Translations under genes and position numbers: made by a program
Assembly: GCF_000740895.1 (NCBI RefSeq)
Contig: NC_025260.1
Span: forward strand, 1,530,001 to 1,594,000
Length of the DNA stretch: 64,000 bases
Direction: 5' to 3'
From: Theileria orientalis strain Shintoku
Lineage: Eukaryota > Apicomplexa > Aconoidasida > Piroplasmida > Theileriidae
Part shown: piece after piece, positions 31,751 through 40,258 of the stretch
Layout: every line of letters starts with the position of its first letter
How positions within the stretch are numbered: the stretch's first letter is position 1
Notes under the pieces: generated by a model
The model's database searches: none
Told to the model about the DNA's origin: nothing
Seen by the model: only the letters and a program-made list of their open reading frames with translations

Positions 31751-32908
31751 TATTTATTATTTGTACTCATAACATATGTCCTCTACTGTCTATATGTTCA
31801 TCCTGAGTGATACACATATCGTAGACAATTGGTAAATTCCTTTTATGCACATAAGTGCATAAGAAGAAGACTGTCACCTACAGCCTAAATCAGTACACAT
31901 TAGACTAACAACTGGAGAAATAAAGTGAAATAAAATATGTGTTAAATTTATGAGTGCTTTGTAGCTTCAAATTGCCAATTATAGCATGTTCATCACTAGT
32001 CATTCTTGGAAATCTACTCACTGTCTAAAATCGTATTTTACACCTAAATATTCTTCATTTGTCAATAATACTACATTTTGCATTACTTCCTCATATTTTA
32101 CATAATATTTTATGTAAATTTTCCGATTTTATAGTATTTACATTACCTCATTCTTTCCCAATTTCTACCTACTTTTGTTCCATATTAACATTATTAATTC
32201 CATTTACACCTCTATTTGTTAACTTTTATTTGTTTCTCTCACATTATTGAATAAATCCTTACCTTATAAATTATGTTACAGCCTTAACAAATATAAATTT
32301 TATTATTCCACACATTTGATAGAATGTTACGATAAACTACCATATTGCCTTATAAAATTCAAATTGTCACACACATCATTTATCCTTGGATAATTATAAT
32401 TGTGTTTTGTTATAGAATCCTCAGGATTAATGTACATACTCCGTAATAAAGTACGGTTTCAATGCGTCACTGTAACAACCCATTAAAGCACGATCTCCCA
32501 CACTTGATTGATTTCTGACCAACTGAGTGTAGCAACAGACGCATTGCCTAACTCTTGTATAAATAGCTATAGTACATTATATTTATGTTTATGTTTTAAG
32601 GTGCTGTCCGGACTGGACTGCTAATACGATTGATACACCGTGACGCTCATTTACCGTATCCGAGGAAATACACATTGTGGGCGCTGTGGCCTTTGCTTCA
32701 GAGGGCAACCCTTCTGCAGCCACGTGCCTACGGCCTAGTCTTAAACGCCAATCCATGCGACGGGCAATCTCGAGGTGCCGAATTTCGATCAGTGCCAATC
32801 ACTGAATTTGTTGAGCGATACCATAGATTAATGGCGCCCGGTGACATGACAAATATGATACAGTGTCGACGCAATGGCGCCTTTGCACTAGGGTTGCTAG
32901 TGAGGGAT
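31751..32908. other. Long spacer with a G+C-richer island
   Basis: The left part (31751-32588) is A+T-rich with no coding signal. From about 32590 to 32908 the base composition changes to roughly balanced G+C, with a 95-codon open frame on + and others on -. None has codon use like the neighbours or a recognisable product, so it is treated as non-coding pending evidence. Confidence 0.5.
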
Positions 32909-34792
32909 TTATACTGACGTAGTCAATCCAAAGAGCTTGCTAAAGTCTTTGGCAGCCTTGTTCAACTTTTCATCAATTTCGTTCTGGGCCTTGTTCACCT
33001 CGGGACTTTCCTCCTTGCCTTCAGTTCCCTCTTTTCCTTCAGTTCCCTCTTTTCCCTCCTTGTTCTCCTGTGGTACCTTCTTCTTGGGCTTGCTCGTCTT
33101 TAATAGGCCCCAGAGGTTGCCAAAGTGCTTTTTCTCCTCCTCCTCTTCTTCCTCCTCGGGGACCTCCTTGCCCTCTTTACCCTCCTCGCTTGCCAGCTCC
33201 TTCTCGGCCTTCTTCAGCTCTGCTTCCTTCAGCTTCTGCCACTCCTCCGAGAACCTGTCGCTGTACACTCCCTGGTGCGGGTCGTGTAGGTACGAGAAGA
33301 GCACCAGCTGTGTATCCTTGGTGAACTTGTTGACCTTGCTCAAGCTCACGGCGATTCCGGACTTGTACAGGTAGTTTCTGAACTGCATGAAGACGTTCCT
33401 CACTCTTGGTATCTCAAGGTACACTCTGTCTCTGCCGGCCACGCTGGACATGAACTTCATCATGGTCTTGCTCGAGTCCGTCAGTCCGTGTTTGAAGGAG
33501 AGCTTCTTGGCTCTCCAAACGAACTCGAGGGCGCCCTTGTACAGGAACCTGTGCAGTATACCGTGGTTCTTCGTCTTGTAGGTAGCGTTGGCCACGTTGC
33601 GGTTGTACAGCGTATCCTTGAACTGCTCCGGAGTCATCCTGCCCCTGTTGTAGACCAGAATTCTTTTAAACCAGTTGGGCTGCCTCGCCTTACTTCCGTT
33701 GAACAGGTCGAATGAGACTGATACTTCTGACAATGCTGGCAGCTTTGTGTTCAGCCAGTCTTTCGGGTCCAGGAGGTCCACGTTATCGAGAGTTGTGCAG
33801 TCGCCCTCGTCGCATCTTTCCAAGTAGTTCGTGACTGTCTGCTTGCATGTGACCTCGGCGTTGCCCTTGCAGTACTTGGCTGGGTCCGTTGGGTGCGTGA
33901 GAAGGTACTCTGCCATGAGGAATGAGATCTTCTTGTATCCGAGCGCTACAGATATGGCGTGCTTCACCATTCTTGCGAAGGCGACGGTCAAGTTCGGGCG
34001 TGGTCTGTAGTTGCTTATTGACAAGTAGAGCGCCAATGAGTCCATCAAGCTCTTCAAGTCAGAGTGGCTGATGCCTATCGTCTGATCCCCGACCATGTCA
34101 CGAACCATCTTTACCAGCGGCATTCTGTGCTTCAGCTTGAAGAAGGTTCTCAAACCTCTGGACCTGTTGCTTCTCATAGAGGAGAAACGGTTCTCATTCA
34201 GATACTTCTGGTAGTAGATGGTGGAGGCGTAGAGGATTTCATTCAGGAGCATATAGTTGTTGGAGTCGGTTGACACCCTGGTTAAGTTCCTCCTTAAAAG
34301 CTCATTGTTGAATTCGGAAAGGGAATTCTTGCTTTTCTGCTTCCTGAATGCGTCGGCGAAACGACTCCAGACAGTATTCCTTGCGCCCGACTTGTCAAAC
34401 ACATACTTGGCCATTTCATATTGACCCAAGTGTGGAAGTGTTATTTCAAATTTACCGGGTACTGAGAACACAGTGACTGGATCCAGTGAGTAACAATCAC
34501 CAGATTTGCAACGATTTACGTACCTGTCTATGATCGACCTGCAGGTCTCAAGTTTGCCGACACAGAACAAGTTTGCGTCAACCTGGTGACTTGCAAGATA
34601 GTTGTTCATTTTATCCGTGATCTCTCTCACGTAATTGACATCGTCGACTGCCTTTTCTGTTGATTTTACGAACTCCTCGGGCTTGTCGCTCTTGAGGTGC
34701 TCCTGAGATTTTTTAACGACAGTCAAAGAATTTGAGTGATTGAAAGAAAAATAAATAAGTGCTAAGCACCTAAATATTAATTGTACTCCCAT
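32909..34792 (-). CDS. Secreted Cys-motif repeat protein B (two repeats plus charged tail)
   Basis: Intron-less, 627 residues, ATG at 34792. The N-terminus MGVQLIFRCLALIYFSF is hydrophobic and acts as a predicted signal peptide (residues about 1-25). There are two long repeats with the family core: YVNRCKSGDCYSLD and YLERCDEGDCTTLD. Each is preceded by a C-x(5-7)-C pair and followed by the LPxLxxxxxxxxxFxxSxAR element. The last 110 residues are unlike the paralogues: a Glu/Lys-rich segment with runs of Glu (EEEEEEEEKK type) and three or more copies of a KEGTEG-like unit near bases 33010-33065, ending in a short hydrophobic helix. This suggests a recently expanded acidic tail. Same orientation as proteins A and C. 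Function unknown. Confidence 0.8.
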   Translation of the reverse strand: MGVQLIFRCLALIYFSFNHSNSLTVVKKSQEHLKSDKPEEFVKSTEKAVDDVNYVREITDKMNNYLASHQVDANLFCVGKLETCRSIIDRYVNRCKSGDCYSLDPVTVFSVPGKFEITLPHLGQYEMAKYVFDKSGARNTVWSRFADAFRKQKSKNSLSEFNNELLRRNLTRVSTDSNNYMLLNEILYASTIYYQKYLNENRFSSMRSNRSRGLRTFFKLKHRMPLVKMVRDMVGDQTIGISHSDLKSLMDSLALYLSISNYRPRPNLTVAFARMVKHAISVALGYKKISFLMAEYLLTHPTDPAKYCKGNAEVTCKQTVTNYLERCDEGDCTTLDNVDLLDPKDWLNTKLPALSEVSVSFDLFNGSKARQPNWFKRILVYNRGRMTPEQFKDTLYNRNVANATYKTKNHGILHRFLYKGALEFVWRAKKLSFKHGLTDSSKTMMKFMSSVAGRDRVYLEIPRVRNVFMQFRNYLYKSGIAVSLSKVNKFTKDTQLVLFSYLHDPHQGVYSDRFSEEWQKLKEAELKKAEKELASEEGKEGKEVPEEEEEEEEKKHFGNLWGLLKTSKPKKKVPQENKEGKEGTEGKEGTEGKEESPEVNKAQNEIDEKLNKAAKDFSKLFGLTTSV

Positions 34793-35632
34793 TTTAATTG
34801 TAATTTACGGTATGCTGTTAGACAAATTACAGAGAAAATGTGTGATGGCTAATAATAAGTTGTAATATAGTAGTTATTGATTTATAAAAAATAAATAAAC
34901 AAGTTCAACAACAAAATTTATAATTATAGAACCTTATTTAATTATATTTAATAATTTGATATGTCTAATCTCAATCATGCATAGCAGTGCAATGGAAGAC
35001 ATAGAGTGCCAGGCCTTTTGATTAGCACCGATTCTATCCTCAGTTTCGGAACAACAGTGCTTTAAAATGAAATAAAAATGTGTGAAATTGCGATACTATA
35101 TTAACAGCTAACATGTAGTGTCACACATTATTGATAATGCACAGATTCGTGAACAAACCCCTTACACATTTGTTAAATTTTAAATTAAAATTAAAGAATA
35201 ATCATTGTTAAACAAAAATTAGTAGTTATAATTAAAAGTAAACTTCGAATTAGTTGACATACATAGGAATCATTTCTGCAATAGACAGAAACTACTTTTT
35301 ATATTAGACGAAGATATTCTAATTTATTTAGTGATAATGATTAATTTATGTTAAAAATTGGTTATAATATATTGTTGATGTGATTTATTGTATAATTAAC
35401 CACATTGATGTTAAGCCTCATTACGACCAGTTGGTCACATAACATGTACTGTACATTAGCATATTCTCCGTATATAAGACAATATCAGATACAACAGACA
35501 CAATTGTATTAAATGCTACAGTTTATAACTTAAACTTGTGCTCATTATGTACACTTTACTTCATGTTGGAGTCTCTAGCCATTATTTGCCACTATAGCTA
35601 CTAAATTCTATGCAAATTCCAAATAGTGCTCC
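34793..35632. other. Spacer between family genes B and C
   Basis: A+T-rich and repeat-poor; no gene, RNA or conserved element was recognised. It is the 5' flank of gene B, so its promoter must be here. Confidence 0.5.
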
Positions 35633-37594
35633 TTAAGCTTGCGAGAATTCGAATTGTGGCTCCACCTCCTTTGTTCTCAGATTCGGTGAATGTCCAACGG
35701 GATCAACCCTGGTCCACTCGCCCTCCTCGTAGTTCTTCAGGTTCTCCTTCTCCCAGTTGAAAGAGAGAGTGGGCTCATATAGATTCTGAGGCTTTTCAGC
35801 CTCCTCCTCATTCTTCTTGTTGTTCTTCTTGTTTAGTTTAATGACGTTAGCAAGGTCTTTGTAAGGAAGGAGCGTGTCGAAACAAGTTTGGACGTACTTG
35901 ATGACGCTGTCCTTGCTGTCAGAAAGCCGGGACTGGAAAAAGTAGTTTCTGTAGGCAACAAAAAGAGCCTCGAGCACGCCCTTGGATGTCTTTATGGGAT
36001 CGGAGCCGACGAGATTCTGCAAGTAGCCCTTTAGGGGCTTCTCGACGCTGCCGCTGAACATTTTGGAAAGCCTGCCCTGCAAGTGCCAGACCTTGTAGTT
36101 GATGGTGCCAAAGTACATGTATTTAGAAAGGACCTCGTGGTCCTCGGAGGAGTACTTGGCCTTCTCGGTGTTCCTTTCGATCACAAGGTCGCCGAACTGC
36201 TTGTTGCTTAGACGCCCGGTCCTATGAAGAAGGAAGTCGAGGATGAGGTTCTTGTGCGCGCGAGAGTTGGTGAAAAGCTGAAGAGCCAAGTCGAGCTGGC
36301 CGAGGTTCGGAAGGCCAACGTTGAGAGGGTCCTTACCGTCGAGCAGCATGGTGGGATCGAGGCGCACGCACTCGCCGTCCTCGCACCGCTCGAGGTAGTC
36401 CATGACGCTCTGGTAGCAAGTGACCGGGGAGCTGTCGCCGCAGAACGAAGTGGGCTTTACGGGCACCCTCATCAAGTACTCGGACATCAGGAAGCCGACC
36501 CTCTTATCGCCAGTCAGTTTGATTATGGCGTGCTTGACGATTTTGGAGTAGGAAATGTTGAGTCGGTAGTGCTCGTTGGTCGGATCGGTGCTCAGGTAGA
36601 GCGTGTAGCTGTCGATTATGTTATTCAAGTCGCGCATGCCAAGGGAGAGGACCTTCACCTTAGCGACGTTACGCACCATTTTGATTAGTTTGCGCCTCTG
36701 AATCCACCTGAAAAATAGGCGGATGAACTTATACTTGGAGTGCTCGGCGAGGAAGGGGTGCTTGAAAATGAAGGTTAAGTAGTTGAGAGTGGAGTTGAAA
36801 AGCGATTCAATTAAAACAATGCGATCGTTTTGAGGGTTGGAAATCTGGTCAGCGCTTTCGTCCTTGTCGGACTCGGAGCTGTTTTCACGGGGGCCGGTGG
36901 TCTCGTCCGTTTGGCCACCACGCCCACCCTGGTGTCGGGAACTCGGGCCCTCGTCAGGGTCAGAACTAGAGTGGTCGGCAGGGCTTGCGGCCGAGCCACT
37001 ACTCCCAAGCGGTTCTGAGCCCTTGCCGTTGCCCAGGTTGGAGTCTGACTCGAGTCTTTCGAGGTTGTGCCTGATTAGCTTCTTGTTGAAGGATTCCAGG
37101 GACCTCGGGTTGCCCTTGACCTCCCAGTACAAGTTCTTGCAAATGTCGTACGCGGGAGCCTTCAGCCTGGCCTTGGAGTCGTTGAAGACCTTCCGGGCGA
37201 ACGTGAACTGAGTGAGGTTGGGAACGAGGAGGTTGAAGCCGTTGGGGAACTCAATGAGTTTGATGAAGTCCAGAGTGTAGCAGTCGCCAGCCACACATCG
37301 GTCGGAATAGAGCTGGACGAGCTCGTGGCACCTGTCAGTGTTACGCTTGCACAGTTCCCGGGTGCAGGGCGTGTAGCTCTTGAGGTACTTGGACATTATG
37401 TCGGTGATCAGGTCGGGGCCAGATTCCTTCAGGCTGGGGAACTGGCCCTTGAAACTCTCGCTCCGGTCCCTCTCCTCGGACTTGACATTGGAGTCCGGAG
37501 AGAGACTTTTGCCCTTTTTCTTGAAAAATCGGAACGGGTAGACACTGCTCGTGGAAAAAATTAAGTAGGGGAGTAAAAGGAACAAGACTGACAT
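35633..37594 (-). CDS. Secreted Cys-motif repeat protein C (two repeats with Ser/Asp/Gly-rich insert)
   Basis: Intron-less, 653 residues, ATG at 37594. MSVLFLLLPYLIFSTSSVYP is a clear signal peptide. Repeat 1 carries YSDRCVAGDCYTLD and repeat 2 YLERCEDGECVRLD, so the GDC of the core is GEC in the second copy. Each core is followed by the LPNLxQ and FxxSxA elements shared with proteins A and B. A hydrophilic insert of about 55 residues (Ser/Asp/Gly/Gln-rich, bases about 36835-37020) interrupts repeat 1 where proteins A and B have only a short loop. The C-terminus is charged and lacks an anchor. Codon bias is G+C-rich at third positions. Oriented head-to-tail with A and B. Confidence 0.8.
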   Translation of the reverse strand: MSVLFLLLPYLIFSTSSVYPFRFFKKKGKSLSPDSNVKSEERDRSESFKGQFPSLKESGPDLITDIMSKYLKSYTPCTRELCKRNTDRCHELVQLYSDRCVAGDCYTLDFIKLIEFPNGFNLLVPNLTQFTFARKVFNDSKARLKAPAYDICKNLYWEVKGNPRSLESFNKKLIRHNLERLESDSNLGNGKGSEPLGSSGSAASPADHSSSDPDEGPSSRHQGGRGGQTDETTGPRENSSESDKDESADQISNPQNDRIVLIESLFNSTLNYLTFIFKHPFLAEHSKYKFIRLFFRWIQRRKLIKMVRNVAKVKVLSLGMRDLNNIIDSYTLYLSTDPTNEHYRLNISYSKIVKHAIIKLTGDKRVGFLMSEYLMRVPVKPTSFCGDSSPVTCYQSVMDYLERCEDGECVRLDPTMLLDGKDPLNVGLPNLGQLDLALQLFTNSRAHKNLILDFLLHRTGRLSNKQFGDLVIERNTEKAKYSSEDHEVLSKYMYFGTINYKVWHLQGRLSKMFSGSVEKPLKGYLQNLVGSDPIKTSKGVLEALFVAYRNYFFQSRLSDSKDSVIKYVQTCFDTLLPYKDLANVIKLNKKNNKKNEEEAEKPQNLYEPTLSFNWEKENLKNYEEGEWTRVDPVGHSPNLRTKEVEPQFEFSQA

Positions 37595-38203
37595 TTTATG
37601 TTAAACGAGCTCATGTCATACTTAAACGGCGTAGATTACATACAAGTGGGACTTAAGCGTCCTGCAACAGGGGCGAATGCGATAGGATACTGGGACTGAC
37701 AGGACGCAAACGTGAGATTGTCTAATGCTACCATGCACCGAAGTGCAACCTAACGCGGCGCTTCCGGAACGACCGAGAGCGTACTCAAATATTATGTAAA
37801 AATATTATAAGGGAATAGCTAGATTAAATATGTAATCATGGACCGGTGTCCTCGAATAAGTTCCACACTGGCAGCCGAAGGCTGATTTGGCAACTAGAAT
37901 CCTTACACATTTCAACGATTATATGCTAGTTGGCATTGAACTTGAGTGTTTACTTACTCTACAAATCAACAATGATCCCTATTGGTGTTTAAATGAGAAA
38001 AAGACTACATGGAACCATTCCCCACCTGTACAGGGAGACCTAAGTTGTGACTTAAACCAGCTAAATACGGAGCATATGCTATTTTTATACATACAATCTT
38101 ATCATATTTAAAATAAAATCACGTGTTACAGTGTTCACTGGTCAATCTAGGAGGGATTAAGCGCCAGTCGCATGGTCACTGGCTGGTGGGTGGATGCTGT
38201 AAA
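37595..38203. other. Spacer between the secreted-repeat cluster and PDAP1
   Basis: About 600 bp with no supported gene. The stretch from about 37630 to 37790 is G+C-richer than its surroundings and has no reading frame of note; it resembles the islands at 32590-32908 and 29090-29220 in texture only. Confidence 0.5.
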
Positions 38204-38931
38204 CTATAGCTTCAGTTTCTCCAGTTTGCGAGCCATGGCCTCCTCACGTTGCTTCCTTATCTTAGCAAGCCTAATTTTAATTAATTAGTTATTCCTTCGT
38301 CCCTTTATTTCATTACGTATCTGATAGCTGGATAAAGATTCTACACATCTAATGATACACTAAATACCTTTCCAAGTCGGCCTTCGCTTTTGGCAACTTC
38401 CCTTGCGCCATAAGTTTCTAAAGCAAAAATATGAGCTGAAAGGGGTACCATTTTCTCCCTTTCGAACTTTTGTCTTTCCAGCTCCTCCCGTTCACGTCTG
38501 CTTAACTCCACTATCCCAGTTTTCTCTATGCTTTTCCTGGTTTTATTGGGGTTGTATACTTCAATCAAAGGCTCGTACTCCTGTTACACGAGGTTAGATA
38601 GTGACATAGGTACGTATGGTATAACGTATAAAAGGTATAGTAACTAGCTGCTAAACTGCTAGTAAATTGCTCAACTATGTCATACCGATTCAGATTCTGA
38701 CTCAGACTCGTCTGATTCTTGAGATTCCTATAAGAAATTGTGAGATAAAACGTAAACTTGAGCACTTACGTCAGGTTCGTTTGGCGACTCGGGTTCCTCG
38801 TCCGATTTGTGCTCAGATTCGGGCTCAGAAAGCTCCTTATTCCTAGCTATGATCTCATCAACGGAAGCTATGTAACGAGACCTTCCTTTGGCAGTAAATT
38901 TTTTGTGACTTCCTCTGCCTCTGAAACCCAT
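38204..38931 (-). CDS. PDAP1: PDAP1/PP28 (casein kinase substrate) family phosphoprotein
   Basis: Short multi-exon gene from ATG 38931 (MGFRGRGSHKKFTAKGRSRY) to TAG at 38204. The N-terminus is Gly/Arg/Lys-rich, then an acidic Ser/Glu/Asp segment with many SE/SD sites (ESEPESEHKSDEEPESP and ESQESDESESESE). Next comes PLIEVYNPNKTRKSIEKTG, then ELSRREREELERQKFEREKM, the family's PRE-helix signature. The last exon ends LAKIRKQREEAMARKLEKLKL. This is the same order as the human PDAP1 (28 kDa heat- and acid-stable phosphoprotein). Its cellular role is poorly defined, with links to RNA binding and stress. The ATG at 38931 is preferred over an upstream TTG. Confidence 0.87.
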
Positions 38932-39340
38932 TTCTTCCAAGTAAATTTAATCAAATTATATGGTATATTAATATTTTCTGGATTATAATGTAATTTAAAA
39001 TATCGACAAAGGAAAGTGTTTCAAATTATGATAAGGGGTATGGATATTTAAACATCAACAATGTAGTAAACACATTGGTATCTTATGAATTACGATAAAA
39101 AGATAAATTGTTGTTAACCATAATTTTACAATAAACAGCAAGTATTATAATAATCAAACACCAATGAAAATAAAACTTAAACATCTAAAAGTGATTCCTG
39201 TTTTAAATTCCATATGAAACAGCCCGATATAGCACATACAGAAAATGGAGGTTATGGAATTTTTTGTTAATTTCCATCAATTTTTGTAAATCGGTGTAAA
39301 CCGAATATAAGCCCTTGACTTTTACTTAATTTGTAGGATA
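38932..39340. promoter_or_regulatory. Divergent spacer between PDAP1 and a SNARE gene
   Basis: About 410 bp between divergently transcribed genes; A+T-rich. Both promoters should lie here, but no named element was found. Confidence 0.45.
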
Positions 39341-40096
39341 ATGGTGGACCTTTGGGACACGGATTTGCATAACGCCAGGACTCTGGTGAGAGTCGCCAAT
39401 GATTATGCCAGTTTGTACAGTACGCAGTCAAATAAATCAGAACACCTTAAATATATTACAATAATAAGGGCAAAAGTGGCCTCCTTGAAGAAAGTTAGTT
39501 GGGGAAATCAGATATGCAAGTGTAGGCAGTAAACAACCTGGAAATTATGCTCAGTGACATGGACTCGCAACCTGAAAACGTAGCCTTGAAACAAGCCAGG
39601 AGACGCGATTTAGACGAAATAGTATTTTCAGTTCGCTCTCTGGAATTAATGCTAAAGAATACTTCCACCGAAAACAATTATTCTCCGACCCGGTATAACA
39701 ACACGGTAAGATATATGCCTAATTAAATAACAGATTCCTCAGTGTGCACTTGTTAAAAATTATTCATAGGTGTTAAGTCCAACTGACGTTAACAATATGA
39801 CTAATTCCGACGTATCCTACTATAGAGATACGCTGATTAAGATGCAAGACGACGAATTGGACCTTTTGGATACCAGCGCAAGTGCAATTAAAAACATCAG
39901 CAGTAACATAAGAGACGAAGTAGGACTGCACAACAGATTACTAGGAGATGTGTCAACATCAATAGACCAAGCAGACTCATACGTAAATCGCAACAGAGAT
40001 AGATTCAATGAGATCATACTGAGAAGTAATAAGAGACAGTTGATGTTGATCATTATGTTTTTGGTCTTTGTGCTGATTTTGTTGTTAGTAATATAA
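39341..40096 (+). CDS. Qc-type SNARE (syntaxin 8 / syntaxin 6 class)
   Basis: Three exons, 39341-39493, 39526-39705 and 39770-40096, give about 220 residues. The N-terminal half is helical, like the three-helix regulatory region of syntaxins (DLDEIVFSVRSLELMLKN, for example). The C-terminal half carries a SNARE heptad region that begins MQDDELDLLDTSASAIKNIS and continues through RDEVGLHNRLLGDVSTSIDQ, then a basic linker and a single C-terminal membrane anchor (LMLIIMFLVFVLILLLVI). The architecture is that of a tail-anchored SNARE for Golgi or endosomal fusion. Aligning with syntaxin 8, the zero-layer Gln is replaced by His in EVGLHNRLLG. It lies 160 bp upstream of the helicase gene on the same strand. 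Confidence 0.75.
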
Positions 40097-40258
40097 CAAA
40101 AAAAAATGTTATTAATTGTGTCAAACACTATATGATTCAGAGCATATAAATTCGCAAAGTAATCTTATTTGTAAAATGTATGAAATTTTAAAGTTATTAT
40201 GTAATATATGTTATTGTATGAGTGAAATAGAGGTTGTAGATGTCAGTGTGTCGTCATA

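Noticed and set aside
32630..32917. A 95-codon + frame in the G+C-richer spacer
   Set aside because: No signal peptide, family motif or codon bias like the neighbours; it starts in untranslated-looking sequence. Kept as an observation about the island, not as a gene.
36224..36688. A 154-codon + frame antisense to secreted-repeat gene C
   Set aside because: Shadow of the real gene; Val/Glu-rich, no start context, and no family.
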